Of a DNA stretch of 64,000 bases, positions 18,099 through 27,092 are shown one piece after another. Location of the stretch: contig CAWJKY010000003.1 in NCBI GenBank assembly GCA_963843565.1, forward strand, positions 2,728,001-2,792,000, given 5' to 3'. Below the pieces are notes generated by a model. The model searched no databases and was not told where the DNA came from. It saw nothing but the letters and a program-made list of their open reading frames with translations. Source of the DNA: DASZQY01 sp963843565. Its GTDB lineage: Bacteria; Pseudomonadota; Alphaproteobacteria; Rhizobiales; Kaistiaceae. The position numbers and the translations under genes are program-made. The stretch's first letter is position 1; every line of letters starts with the position of its first letter.

Positions 18099-19394
18099 CT
18101 ACAGGATGAACCGCGACAGATCGACGTTGCGGGCAAGATCGCCGATGTGGCTCTCCACATACCGGGCATCGACGGTGATCGTCTGGCCGGCCTGATCGGC
18201 GGCGGTGAACGAGATTTCGTCCAGCACCCGCTCCATCACCGTCTGCAGGCGACGTGCACCGATGTTCTCGACGCTCTCGTTGATCGCCACGGCAAACGAC
18301 GCAATGGCGTCGATGGCGTCGTCGGTGATGGCCAGCGTCAGGCCCTCGGTCGCCATCAGCGCCACATACTGCTTGATGAGGCTCGCCTCGGTCTCCGTCA
18401 GGATCTTGCGGAAATCTTCCTTGGTGAGCGGGTTGAGCTCGACGCGGATCGGCAACCGCCCCTGCAGCTCGGGCAGCAGGTCGGACGGCTTGGCGACGTG
18501 GAAGGCGCCGGAGGCGACGAACAGGATGTGGTCGGTCTTCACCGGGCCGTACTTGGTGGCCACCGTCGTGCCTTCGATGAGCGGCAGCAGGTCGCGCTGC
18601 ACGCCCTCGCGGCTGACGCCGCCGCCGTAGGTGCCCTCGCGGGCGATCTTGTCGATCTCGTCGAGGAAGACGATGCCGTCGTTCTCGGCCGAGACGATCG
18701 CCTCGCGGGTGACTTCCTCGTTGTCGAGGAGCTTGTCGGATTCCTCGCTGACCAGCAGTTCGTGGGACTCGGCGACCTTGATGCGGCGCGTCTTGGTGCG
18801 CCCGCCGAAGGCCTTGCCGAGCATCTCGCCGATGTTGACGACGCCGACGCTGCCGCCGGGCATGTCGAACTGGGGCATGGCGGGGCCGGGATCGCGGACC
18901 TCGATCTCGATCTCCTTGTCGTCGAGTTCGCCGGCGCGCAGGCGCTTGCGGAACGACTCGCGGGTGGCGGGGCTCGCCGCCGGGCCGACCAGCGCGGTCA
19001 GCACGCGCTCCTCGGCGGCCATCTCGGCCTTGGCGGTGACCTCCTTGCGGCGGCGCTCCCGTACCAGACCGATGGCCACCTCGACGAGATCGCGCACGAT
19101 CGAATCGACGTCGCGGCCGACGTAGCCGACTTCGGTGAACTTGGTCGCCTCGATCTTCAGGAACGGCGCCCCGGCGAGCTTCGCCAGGCGACGGGAAATC
19201 TCGGTCTTGCCGACGCCGGTCGGGCCGATCATCAGGATGTTCTTGGGCAGCACCTCGTCGCGCATGGCGCCGGTCAACTGCTGGCGGCGCCAGCGGTTGC
19301 GGAGCGCAATGGCGACGGCGCGCTTGGCGTCGCCCTGGCCGATGATGAAGCGGTCGAGCTCGGAGACGATCTCTCTGGGTGAAAATGCGGTCAT
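18099..19394 (-). CDS. hslU: HslU, ATPase subunit of the HslUV protease
   Basis: AAA+ unfoldase that feeds substrates to the HslV peptidase in the cytosol. The 431-residue protein has Walker A GPTGVGKT at 57-64, Walker B GIVFLDEIDKIA, an intermediate I-domain, the pore GYVG motif and a C-terminus ending DLARNVDLSRFIL, the tail that inserts into HslV. The start at 19394 is the first Met of the conserved MTAFSPREIVSELDRFIIGQ. It lies 79 bases downstream of hslV on the same strand. Confidence 0.97.
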   Translation of the reverse strand: MTAFSPREIVSELDRFIIGQGDAKRAVAIALRNRWRRQQLTGAMRDEVLPKNILMIGPTGVGKTEISRRLAKLAGAPFLKIEATKFTEVGYVGRDVDSIVRDLVEVAIGLVRERRRKEVTAKAEMAAEERVLTALVGPAASPATRESFRKRLRAGELDDKEIEIEVRDPGPAMPQFDMPGGSVGVVNIGEMLGKAFGGRTKTRRIKVAESHELLVSEESDKLLDNEEVTREAIVSAENDGIVFLDEIDKIAREGTYGGGVSREGVQRDLLPLIEGTTVATKYGPVKTDHILFVASGAFHVAKPSDLLPELQGRLPIRVELNPLTKEDFRKILTETEASLIKQYVALMATEGLTLAITDDAIDAIASFAVAINESVENIGARRLQTVMERVLDEISFTAADQAGQTITVDARYVESHIGDLARNVDLSRFIL

Positions 19395-19473
19395 GAGGAT
19401 CTCGTGTGGTCTTCGGCGTCCCGGCGCGGGGCGCGCGTGGGAGCGTCAAGGAAGCGGGGAGACGGCGCCACGC

Positions 19474-20031
19474 TCAGCTACCCGTGGCGAGCTGCTCGAG
19501 GGTGACGTTGCCGTTGGTGTAGATGCAGATGTCGGCGGCGATCGCCATCGCCTTGCGGGCGATCGCTTCGGCGTCCAAGTCGGTGTCGATCAGGGCGCGG
19601 GCGGCGGCCAGCGCATAGTTGCCGCCGGAGCCGATGCCGGCGACGCCGTTCTCGGGTTCGAGCACGTCGCCGGTGCCGGTCAGCACCAGGCTGGTCGACT
19701 TGTCGGCGACGATCATCATCGCCTCGAGACGGCGCAGATACCGGTCGGTGCGCCAGTCCTTGGCAAGCTCCACGCAGGCGCGGGTCAACTGGCCCGGGTA
19801 CTGGTCGAGCTTGGCCTCGAGACGTTCGAACAGGGTAAACGCATCGGCGGTGGCGCCGGCGAAACCGGCGATGACGCCGCCCTTGCCGAGCGGCCGCACC
19901 TTCTTGGCGTTATGCTTGATGACGGTCTGGCCGACGGAAACCTGACCGTCTCCGGCGACGACGACCTTGCCACCCTTCCTGACGGTCACGATGGTCGTGC
20001 CATACCAGGTGGCGGGATCCTTGTGGTCCAA
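19474..20031 (-). CDS. hslV: HslV, peptidase subunit of the HslUV protease
   Basis: Proteasome-like threonine peptidase, 185 residues. The catalytic Thr12 follows a short propeptide (DHKDPATWYG) and opens the conserved TTIVTVRKGGKVVVAGDGQVSVG. I place the start at a TTG (20031) because GGAAAGGA lies just upstream. The frame can be read further upstream, but those residues are Gly/Arg-rich and not family-like. A heat-shock-like promoter is visible about 85 bases upstream. Confidence 0.95.
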   Translation of the reverse strand: MDHKDPATWYGTTIVTVRKGGKVVVAGDGQVSVGQTVIKHNAKKVRPLGKGGVIAGFAGATADAFTLFERLEAKLDQYPGQLTRACVELAKDWRTDRYLRRLEAMMIVADKSTSLVLTGTGDVLEPENGVAGIGSGGNYALAAARALIDTDLDAEAIARKAMAIAADICIYTNGNVTLEQLATGS

Positions 20032-20112
20032 CGCTTGATCCTTTCCGGCAGGCCGCCCGCGGTCCGAAATTGGCCCCGCGCCGGCCCCCACATACGCTGA
20101 ATGTCGGACCCC

Positions 20113-20141
20113 TATGTAGGGGCTCCCGGCCGCTGTGCAAA
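20113..20141 (-). promoter_or_regulatory. Possible RpoH-type promoter for hslVU
   Basis: On the minus strand TTTGCA is followed after 13 bases by CCCCTACATA, resembling the RpoH pattern CTTGAAA-N13-15-CCCCATNT. hslVU is a classic heat-shock operon, which supports the reading, but this is a motif match only. Confidence 0.35.
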
Positions 20142-20255
20142 TGGCCGGGAAGCCGCCCTGCCCCGCGCCATCAGGCGGTCAGGGTCGCGTGGCCCGCATA
20201 GGGACAGGGCAAGCGGACTGGCGCTCGCCCCGTCTGCCGCGGCATCCGGCCCCTG

Positions 20256-21266
20256 TCAGCGCGCCCCGGCACCGGCGTGGAAGTCGTAGGGGTAGGGCAG
20301 CCGGCGATCGCTGACCTTGTCGAGCCGGGCGACCTCCTCGGCCGAAAGCATCCAACCGGTCGCGCCGATGTTGCTCTCGAGTTGCGCGATGCTGCGGACG
20401 CCCGTGATCGGCGCGGTGACGCCGGGCTGGCTGAGCAGCCAGTTGAGCGCTACCTGGACCGGTTCCTTGTCGCGCTCCTTGGCAATGGCGACCAGCGTAT
20501 CGATCACATCCCAGGTGAAGTCGTTGGCGTAGCGATCCCAGGTCTCGCTCCAGCCTTCCTTGCTGGCCTTCTCGATGCGGGCGCCGGCAACCGGCGCGCT
20601 CATGCCGCGATGATATTTGCCCGAAAGCCAGCCGCCGCGCAGCGGGCTCCACGGCAGCACACCCAGACCCTCTTCGCGGGCGAGCGGCAGCAGTTCCCAT
20701 TCCAGTTCGCGGTCGAGCAGGTTGTAGAGCGCCTGGAGGCAGGTGAAGGGCTCCCAGCCGTGCGCCTTGGAGATGTCGATGGCCTTCTGCAGCTGCCAGC
20801 CGGAGTAGTTGCTGGCGCCGATGTAGCGGACCTTGCCGGCACGGACGAGGTCGTTGAGGGTCGACAGGGTCTCTTCCAGCGGCGTGTGGCGATCCCAGCA
20901 ATGGACCTGATATAGGTCGATGTAGTCGACCTGCAGGCGCTTCAGGCTGGCGTCGACCTCCGCCACGATGTGCTTACGCGCCAGCCCGGAGCGGTTCACC
21001 TTGTTCCGCCCCATGGTGCCGAAGCGAACCTTGGTGGCGAGCACCCAGTCCTCGCGATCCTTGCCTTTCAGCCAGGCGCCGACGATCTCTTCCGACCGGC
21101 CGGCGCTGTAGACGTCGGCGGTGTCGATGAAGGTGCCGCCGGCTTCGGCGAACTTGTCCATGAGCTGATGGCTCTGTTTCTCGTCGCATTCGCGCCCGAA
21201 CGTCATGGCGCCGAGGCACAGCTCGGAGACCTTGAGGCCGGTCTTGCCGAGGGATTTGGTTTGCAT
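20256..21266 (-). CDS. Aldo/keto reductase
   Basis: NAD(P)H-dependent oxidoreductase of the AKR superfamily, 336 residues. It has GTFIDTADVYSAGRSEE (catalytic Asp/Tyr), ATKVRFGTMG with the catalytic Lys, and the active-site His region YIDLYQVHCWD. The C-terminal PITGVRSIAQLESNIGA is the cofactor-binding segment. The substrate is unknown; the tail ending FHAGAGAR is ordinary. It sits between hslV and hisB, an interruption of the usual hslUV-hisB neighbourhood. Confidence 0.9.
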   Translation of the reverse strand: MQTKSLGKTGLKVSELCLGAMTFGRECDEKQSHQLMDKFAEAGGTFIDTADVYSAGRSEEIVGAWLKGKDREDWVLATKVRFGTMGRNKVNRSGLARKHIVAEVDASLKRLQVDYIDLYQVHCWDRHTPLEETLSTLNDLVRAGKVRYIGASNYSGWQLQKAIDISKAHGWEPFTCLQALYNLLDRELEWELLPLAREEGLGVLPWSPLRGGWLSGKYHRGMSAPVAGARIEKASKEGWSETWDRYANDFTWDVIDTLVAIAKERDKEPVQVALNWLLSQPGVTAPITGVRSIAQLESNIGATGWMLSAEEVARLDKVSDRRLPYPYDFHAGAGAR

Positions 21267-21485
21267 GGCTCTGCCCTTCCGATTGCCGGACGCGGCGGGC
21301 GGCCGGCGAATGCCGTCGGCCGCGGTGACGCGTTCGTGAAGCCGTCGATGGTGGTGATGTCGAATTTGACCCGGCCATCATAGACCCGACCCCGGCCCAA
21401 GGCCAGCCTTGGCCGGCTCCGACGGGCCCATGTGGCAATCGCCCCGCCGCCCTGATACAAGGCCCGCGCCATAGGGAAAACCGCC

Positions 21486-22079
21486 ATGCGCCGCGCCTCG
21501 ATCACGCGCAAGACGAAGGAAACCGACATTGCCGTCACGGTCTCGCTCGACGGGACGGGCAAGGCGCGGATTTCGACCGGGGTCGGGTTCTTCGACCACA
21601 TGCTCGAGCAGGTCGCCCGGCACAGCCTGATCGACGTCACCGTCAAGGCGAAGGGCGACCTCCACATCGACCAGCACCACACGGTGGAAGACGTCGGCAT
21701 CGCGCTCGGCCAGGCGCTGAGACAGGCGCTCGGCGACATGAAGGGCATCACGCGCTACGCCGACGTGCACCTGCCGATGGACGAGGCGATGACGCGCTGC
21801 GCTATCGACATCTCCGGCCGGCCCTACCTGGTCTGGAAGGTTGCCTTCACGCGCGTGCGGGTCGGCGAGATGGAGAGCGAGCTGTTCCACGAATTCTTCC
21901 AGGCGTTCGCCCAGAACGCCGGGATCACGCTGCACGTCGAAAACCTCTACGGCCGCAACAACCACCACATCGCCGAGACCTGCTTCAAGGCGCTGGCGCG
22001 GGCGCTGCGCGCCGCTGTCGCCATCGACCCGCGCCAGAAGACGCGGGTGCCGTCGACCAAAGGGACCCTGTCGGGCTAG
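21486..22079 (+). CDS. hisB: Imidazoleglycerol-phosphate dehydratase
   Basis: Sixth step of histidine synthesis: IGP to imidazole acetol phosphate. The monofunctional 197-residue form has the two manganese-binding His clusters DQHHTVEDVGIALG and NNHHIAETCFKALARALR, plus GVGFFDHMLEQVARH. It opens the his operon; the DUF2628 gene follows after 5 bases. It diverges from the aldo/keto reductase gene, and the promoter presumably lies in the 219-base gap, where I see no attenuator leader peptide rich in His. Confidence 0.97.
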   Translation: MRRASITRKTKETDIAVTVSLDGTGKARISTGVGFFDHMLEQVARHSLIDVTVKAKGDLHIDQHHTVEDVGIALGQALRQALGDMKGITRYADVHLPMDEAMTRCAIDISGRPYLVWKVAFTRVRVGEMESELFHEFFQAFAQNAGITLHVENLYGRNNHHIAETCFKALARALRAAVAIDPRQKTRVPSTKGTLSG

Positions 22080-22084
22080 GCGCC

Positions 22085-22621
22085 ATGGCGATCTACACCG
22101 TCTTTGCGCCACCGGCCCGCGACGACGAAACCACGTCCTTTGACAGCGATCCGCTGGGCTTCGTCTTCGTCAAGGAACGTTTCTGCTGGCCGGCGCTGTT
22201 CTTCGGCGGCCTGTGGCTGATCTATCGTCGCCAGTGGCTGGTGCTGATCGGCTACATCGTCGTGTCGCTTGTCATCAGCGCGGTCGGGACGCGCATCGGC
22301 GGGCCGTTCCCCGGCGTGCTCATCGTGGCGCTGCACGTGCTGTTCGCGCTGGAAGCCAACGAGCTGCGCCGCTGGACGCTGGGGCGCAACGGCTACCGGC
22401 TGATCGGCATCGCGGAAGGCCGCAACGTCGAGGAGGCGGAAATCCGCTTCTTCACCGAGCGCGAGGCGCACGACGCCGGCGCGCCGCCGGCGCCCCCTGC
22501 CCGGCCGGCCGCGCCGCCACCGGCACCGCGCAAGCCCTACGACCCCGGGCCGCAGACGCCATCCGTGGAAGCCGGCGACGTGGTCGGCCTGTTCCCGGCG
22601 CCCGGCGGGAGCGCGCGATGA
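22085..22621 (+). CDS. DUF2628 membrane protein within the his operon
   Basis: A 178-residue protein: N-terminal MAIYTVFAPP, two to three transmembrane segments (about residues 35-85, FFGGLWLIYRRQWLVLIGY and VVSLVISAV), then a soluble part ending in a Pro/Ala-rich tail. This is the DUF2628 family, regularly found between hisB and hisH in Hyphomicrobiales. No role in histidine synthesis is known. It overlaps hisH by 4 bases (ATGA). Confidence 0.85.
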   Translation: MAIYTVFAPPARDDETTSFDSDPLGFVFVKERFCWPALFFGGLWLIYRRQWLVLIGYIVVSLVISAVGTRIGGPFPGVLIVALHVLFALEANELRRWTLGRNGYRLIGIAEGRNVEEAEIRFFTEREAHDAGAPPAPPARPAAPPPAPRKPYDPGPQTPSVEAGDVVGLFPAPGGSAR

Positions 22622-23268
22622 GCGTCGCGATCATCGACTACGGCGCCGGCAACCTGCGCTCCGCCGAGAAGGCGTTCCAGTATGCGATCGCCGCCAGCGG
22701 GACCGACGAGACCGTGACGATCACCTCCGACCCGGCGGTGGTCGCGGCGGCCGACCGGGTCGTGCTGCCCGGCGACGGCGCGTTCGCCGACTGCAAGCGG
22801 AACCTCGACGCCATCTCCGGCATGATCGACGCCATCGACGAGACCATCGACCGGCGGGCGCGGCCGTTCCTCGGCATCTGCGTCGGCATGCAGCTCCTGG
22901 CGACGCGCGGCGTCGAGCACGCCGTCACCGACGGCCTCGACCGCATCCCCGGCGAGGTGCGCGCCATTGAGCCGGGCGATCCGCACCTCAAGGTTCCGCA
23001 CATGGGCTGGAACACCATGACGGTGCGGAGCGATCACCCGCTGTTCGACGGCATCGCGTTCGGCGAGGCCGGCTGGCACGCCTATTTCCTGCACGGCTAT
23101 CACCTGGTCGCCGAACGCGACGGCGACGTCGCCGCGACCGCCGACTACGGCGGACCGGTGACGGCGATCGTTGCCCGCGGCGTGATCGCCGGCACCCAGT
23201 TCCACCCGGAGAAAAGCCAGAAACTCGGGCTGGCGCTGATCGGCAATTTCCTCAAATGGACGCCCTAG
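22618..23268 (+). CDS. hisH: Imidazole glycerol phosphate synthase, glutamine amidotransferase subunit
   Basis: Class I glutamine amidotransferase of 216 residues that supplies ammonia to HisF. It starts MSVAIIDYGAGNLRS, has the nucleophile Cys88 in FLGICVGMQLL, and the His-Glu pair in TQFHPEKSQ. Start ATG 22618 overlaps the DUF2628 stop. It is followed by a 214-base gap before hisA, the only substantial gap in an otherwise overlapping operon. Confidence 0.96.
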   Translation: MSVAIIDYGAGNLRSAEKAFQYAIAASGTDETVTITSDPAVVAAADRVVLPGDGAFADCKRNLDAISGMIDAIDETIDRRARPFLGICVGMQLLATRGVEHAVTDGLDRIPGEVRAIEPGDPHLKVPHMGWNTMTVRSDHPLFDGIAFGEAGWHAYFLHGYHLVAERDGDVAATADYGGPVTAIVARGVIAGTQFHPEKSQKLGLALIGNFLKWTP

Positions 23269-23482
23269 GACGGGCTTGCAGCGTGGACGGGACGGATTTG
23301 CTCTCGGTCAAGGCAATTTGCGCCGCATTGGGGTTGCGTGAGAGTCGGCACGTGCCGGCATCTGCCGGCTTCTGCCGTGGGAGTGCGCCGGGCCGGCGGG
23401 AGCGAACCATGACAAGGGCTTGGCAAATCGACAGAAACGCGAAAGGACCGAAGCTCCGGGCCCTGGCGACGGAGTACGAGCC

Positions 23483-24220
23483 GTGATCCTGTTTCCAGCT
23501 ATCGACCTCAAGGACGGACACTGCGTGCGCCTCGAACAGGGCGACATGTCGCGGTCCACCGTGTTCAACGACGATCCGGCCGCCCAGGCGCGGATCTTCG
23601 CCGAGCAGGGCTTCACCCAACTGCACGTCGTCGATCTCAACGGCGCCTTCGCCGGCCGTTCGGTCAACGGCCACGCCATCGAGGCGATCCTCGCGGAGAC
23701 CGACCTGCCGGTGCAGCTCGGCGGCGGCATCCGCGATATGGCCACGATCGCCTCGTGGCTCGACAAGAAGAACATCAAGCGCGTGGTGCTCGGCACCATC
23801 GCGGTCAGCGATCCCGACATCGTGGCGATCGCGGCGCGCGACTATCCCGGCCGTGTCGCCGTCGCCATCGACGCGCGCGGCGGCCAAGTGGCGGTGCGCG
23901 GCTGGGCGGACGTCACCACCATGTCGGCGGTCGACCTCGCGCGGCGCTTCGAGGACGTCGGCGTGGCGGCGATCGTCTACACCGACATCGACCGCGACGG
24001 CATTCTGAAGGGCGTCAACATCAAGGCGACCATGGCGCTCGCCAACGCGGTGTCGATCCCGGTGATCGCATCGGGCGGGCTGGCCTCGATCGAGGATGTC
24101 GAGCGGCTGCTGCATCCGGACTGCGCGATCCTGGAAGGCGTCGTGGTCGGGCGGGCGCTCTACGACGGCCGGCTGGACGTGACGGCGGCGCTGGATTTGA
24201 TCCGGGCGCGGGCTGCATGA
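23483..24220 (+). CDS. hisA: ProFAR isomerase
   Basis: Amadori isomerase (TIM barrel) converting ProFAR to PRFAR, 245 residues. The start is GTG at 23483 giving MILFPAIDLKDGHCVRL, with GGAG 8 bases upstream; the earlier frame back to 23420 is not family-like. Catalytic aspartates lie in the PAIDLKDG strand and in YTDIDRDGILKG. The phosphate-binding motifs GGGIRD and ASGGLAS are present. Its stop overlaps hisF (ATGA). Confidence 0.96.
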   Translation: MILFPAIDLKDGHCVRLEQGDMSRSTVFNDDPAAQARIFAEQGFTQLHVVDLNGAFAGRSVNGHAIEAILAETDLPVQLGGGIRDMATIASWLDKKNIKRVVLGTIAVSDPDIVAIAARDYPGRVAVAIDARGGQVAVRGWADVTTMSAVDLARRFEDVGVAAIVYTDIDRDGILKGVNIKATMALANAVSIPVIASGGLASIEDVERLLHPDCAILEGVVVGRALYDGRLDVTAALDLIRARAA

Positions 24221-25017
24221 CGCTCAAGGCCCGCGTCATTCCCTGCCTGGACGTCAAGGACGGGCGGGTGGTCAAGGGCGTCCGCTTCGTCGACCTGACC
24301 GACGCCGGCGACCCGGTCGAGGCGGCCAAGGCCTACGACGCGGCCGGCGCCGACGAACTCTGCTTCCTCGACATCACCGCCAGCCACGAGGAGCGCGCCA
24401 TCCTGCTCGACGTGGTGGCGCGCACGGCTGAGCAATGCTTCATGCCGGTCACGGTCGGCGGCGGGGTGCGGACGGTCGCCGACGTGCGGGCGCTGCTGCT
24501 GGCCGGCGCCGACAAGGTGTCGATCAACACCGGCGCCATCGCGCGGCGCGAGGTGGTGCGCGAGGCCTCGGAGAAATTCGGCGCGCAGGCGATCGTCGTC
24601 GCCATCGACGCCAAGCAGCGCCGGGACCGGCGCCTCGGCGGCGACAATCACAGCGAATGGGAGGTCTACACCCACGGCGGGCGCCGGCCGACCGGCATCG
24701 ACGCGGTCGCCTACGCCGAGGAGGTGGCGGCGCTCGGTGCCGGCGAGATCCTGCTCACCTCCATGGATCGCGACGGCACCGGCGACGGCTTCGACCTCGA
24801 TCTGACCCGGCGGATCGCCGATGCGGTGCCGATCCCGGTGGTCGCCTCCGGCGGGGTGGGCACCCTTCGCCACCTGGTCGAGGGCGTGCGCGATGGCCAC
24901 GCTTCGGCGGTTCTGGCCGCCTCGATCTTCCATTTCGGAACCTTTACGATCCGGCAAGCCAAGGAGCATATGGCGGCGGCGGGCATTCCCGTCCGCCTCG
25001 ACGGATCCGACCGATGA
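24217..25017 (+). CDS. hisF: Imidazole glycerol phosphate synthase, cyclase subunit
   Basis: TIM-barrel cyclase of 266 residues that, with HisH, makes IGP and AICAR. It has RVIPCLDVKDGRVVKGVRF (catalytic Asp), VGGGVRTVADVRALL, and LLTSMDRDGTGDGFD (second catalytic Asp). The pathway links to purine synthesis through AICAR. It overlaps hisA upstream and hisE downstream, each by 4 bases. Confidence 0.97.
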   Translation: MTLKARVIPCLDVKDGRVVKGVRFVDLTDAGDPVEAAKAYDAAGADELCFLDITASHEERAILLDVVARTAEQCFMPVTVGGGVRTVADVRALLLAGADKVSINTGAIARREVVREASEKFGAQAIVVAIDAKQRRDRRLGGDNHSEWEVYTHGGRRPTGIDAVAYAEEVAALGAGEILLTSMDRDGTGDGFDLDLTRRIADAVPIPVVASGGVGTLRHLVEGVRDGHASAVLAASIFHFGTFTIRQAKEHMAAAGIPVRLDGSDR

Positions 25018-25340
25018 GCGAATTCACCCTCACCGACCTCGCCGAAATCGTCGCGGCGCGCGCCAGCGCCGCCGATCCGGCGGTCTCGCACACGGCACGG
25101 CTGCTTGCCGGAGGCGTGGAGCGCTGCGCCCGCAAGTTCGGCGAGGAAGCGGTCGAGGCGGTCATTGCCGCCGTCAGCGAAGACGACGCGGCGCTGACCG
25201 CCGAAGCCGCCGACGTGCTCTACCACCTGCTTGTCGTGCTGAAGGCGCGCGGTATCTCTGTCACCGCCGTCATGGCGGAACTGGAAAGCCGCACCGGACA
25301 AAGCGGCCTCGCCGAGAAGGCGGCCCGCAGCAAGGCTTGA
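25014..25340 (+). CDS. hisE: Phosphoribosyl-ATP pyrophosphatase
   Basis: Second step of histidine synthesis, 108 residues, stand-alone form (not fused to HisI). The MazG-like all-alpha motif is visible: RKFGEEAVEAVIAAVSEDDAALTAEAADVLYHLLVVL, with the metal-binding E-x2-E and D positions. Start ATG 25014 overlaps hisF; coaA begins 3 bases after its stop. hisI, hisG, hisD and hisC are not in this window. Confidence 0.95.
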   Translation: MSEFTLTDLAEIVAARASAADPAVSHTARLLAGGVERCARKFGEEAVEAVIAAVSEDDAALTAEAADVLYHLLVVLKARGISVTAVMAELESRTGQSGLAEKAARSKA

Positions 25341-25343
25341 GGC

Positions 25344-26297
25344 ATGGACCAGGCAGTGCCGACGATCATCGCACCGCATCGCGTCTTCACACGGGACGAA
25401 TGGGCGGGCCTGCGCGCCGATACGCCGCTCACCCTCACCGACGACGACCTGACGCGGCTGAAGAGCCTCAACGACCCGATCTCGCTTGAGGAAGTGGTCG
25501 AGATCTACCTGCCGATCTCGCGCCTGCTCAGCCTCTACGTCGCCGCCACGCAAGGCCTGCACGACGCGGCACGCACCTTCCTCGGCACCAGTGACGGGAT
25601 CACGCCGTTCATCATCGGCATCGCCGGATCGGTGGCGGTGGGCAAATCGACGACGGCACGGGTGCTGCGCGCGCTGCTGCGCCGCTGGCCGAACACGCCC
25701 AAGGTCGACCTCATCGCGACCGACGGGTTTCTGCTGCCCAATGCAGTGCTCCAGCACGCCGGGCTGATGGAGCGCAAAGGCTTCCCGGGCAGCTACGACC
25801 GGACCGCGCTCTCGGCCTTCCTCGCCGACATCAAGGCGGGCAAGCGCCAGGTCACCGCGCCGGTCTATTCGCACCTCACCTACGACATCGTGCCCGGTGA
25901 GCGCATCGTCATCGACCGGCCCGACATCCTGATCGTGGAGGGGCTGAACGTCCTGCAGACCTCCAAGCCGCCGCGCGACGGCCGGGTGATCCCGTTCGTG
26001 TCGGACTTCTTCGACTTCTCGATCTACCTCGACGCGGACGAGGAAGTCATCCGTCAGTGGTACGTGGAGCGCTTCCGGCGCCTGCGCGAAACCGCCTTCG
26101 CCGACCCGCGGTCCTACTTCCACCGTTATGCCGCGATCGACGACGAGGAGGCCGAGCGGGTCGCCAACGGCCTGTGGGAGCGGATCAACCTGGTGAACCT
26201 TCGCGAAAACATCGTTCCGACGCGGCCGCGGGCGCACCTGATCCTCACCAAGACGGCCGACCACCGCATCGAGAAGGTGGCGCTGCGGCGCATCTAG
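25344..26297 (+). CDS. coaA: Type I pantothenate kinase
   Basis: ATP-dependent pantothenate kinase, the committed step of CoA synthesis, 317 residues. The P-loop GSVAVGKS spans 95-102. Family motifs include the YLPISRLLSLY segment, ATDGFLLPNAVLQ, KGFPGSYD and VEGLNVLQ, plus the C-terminal RINLVNLRENIVPTRPRA. It is probably the last gene of the his transcript (hisE-coaA gap 3 bases), a linkage common in Hyphomicrobiales. Confidence 0.97.
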   Translation: MDQAVPTIIAPHRVFTRDEWAGLRADTPLTLTDDDLTRLKSLNDPISLEEVVEIYLPISRLLSLYVAATQGLHDAARTFLGTSDGITPFIIGIAGSVAVGKSTTARVLRALLRRWPNTPKVDLIATDGFLLPNAVLQHAGLMERKGFPGSYDRTALSAFLADIKAGKRQVTAPVYSHLTYDIVPGERIVIDRPDILIVEGLNVLQTSKPPRDGRVIPFVSDFFDFSIYLDADEEVIRQWYVERFRRLRETAFADPRSYFHRYAAIDDEEAERVANGLWERINLVNLRENIVPTRPRAHLILTKTADHRIEKVALRRI

Positions 26298-26397
26298 GAG
26301 CGCCGGCAGGCGGCCACGGCGCTTGATTTTTGCCCTGTGAACCCTGATATCCCGGCCACACCCTTTCATGTCCTCCCCGAGATTGCGGAAGAAGCGG

Positions 26398-27078
26398 ATG
26401 ACGGCCGAAAAGCCCACGCCCGAAACCCCCAAAACCGCCGATCCGGCCCACCTGCCGGAAGACGCGGCGACCACCGAGCCGCACGTGGGCCCACCCGAGC
26501 CCGGAGCCAAGGGCGAGGCAGGCCCCGCTCAGGGGGCGGCCGCGCCGCCGAAGGCGCCCGACGTCGCCGCGGAGGTCACCGAGGCCAAGGACCGGCTGCT
26601 CAGGACGCTGGCCGAAATGGAGAACCTGCGCCGGCGCACCGAGCGCGAGATCGCCGATACGCGGCAATACGCGGTGGCGAGCTTCGCCCGCGACATGCTG
26701 ACGGTCGGCGACAACCTGCGCCGCGCGATCGAGGCGGTGCCGGCGGACAAGCGTGGCAGCGGCGATGCGGCGCTCGACGCGCTGGTCGAGGGCGTCGAGG
26801 TGACCGAGCGGGGGCTTGAGCAGGCGCTCACCAAATACGGCATCCGGCGCGTCGAGACGAAGGGCCAGAAGTTCGATCCGGCCTTTCACCAGGCCATGTT
26901 CGAGGTGGAATCCGCCGACCTTGCGCCGGGCACGGTCGCCGAGGAAATCCAGGCGGGCTACGCCATCGGTGAGCGGGTGCTGCGCCCGGCACTGGTGGGG
27001 ATCGTCAAGCGCGCCAAGCCGGTGGTGGTGACGAAGGAGACGGCCGCCGACGAACAGACGGCCGAACCGAAGGCCTGA
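26398..27078 (+). CDS. grpE: Nucleotide exchange factor GrpE
   Basis: Exchange factor that releases ADP from DnaK. The 226-residue protein has a long Pro/Ala/Glu-rich disordered N-terminus (about 1-60), the coiled-coil EAKDRLLRTLAEMENLRRRTEREI, and the C-terminal beta domain FDPAFHQAMFEVES...IGERVLRPALVGIVKRA. The start is uncertain: ATG 26398 is chosen over ATG 26368, because neither has a strong ribosome-binding site. In many relatives grpE directly follows hrcA; here the two are about 11 kb apart. Confidence 0.95.
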   Translation: MTAEKPTPETPKTADPAHLPEDAATTEPHVGPPEPGAKGEAGPAQGAAAPPKAPDVAAEVTEAKDRLLRTLAEMENLRRRTEREIADTRQYAVASFARDMLTVGDNLRRAIEAVPADKRGSGDAALDALVEGVEVTERGLEQALTKYGIRRVETKGQKFDPAFHQAMFEVESADLAPGTVAEEIQAGYAIGERVLRPALVGIVKRAKPVVVTKETAADEQTAEPKA

Positions 27079-27092
27079 CCGCGCGCTGAGGC

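Noticed and set aside
23256..23486. A 76-codon frame between hisH and hisA
   Set aside because: It overlaps both neighbours, has no recognisable motif or good ribosome-binding site, and ends 4 bases past the hisA start. Possibly chance.
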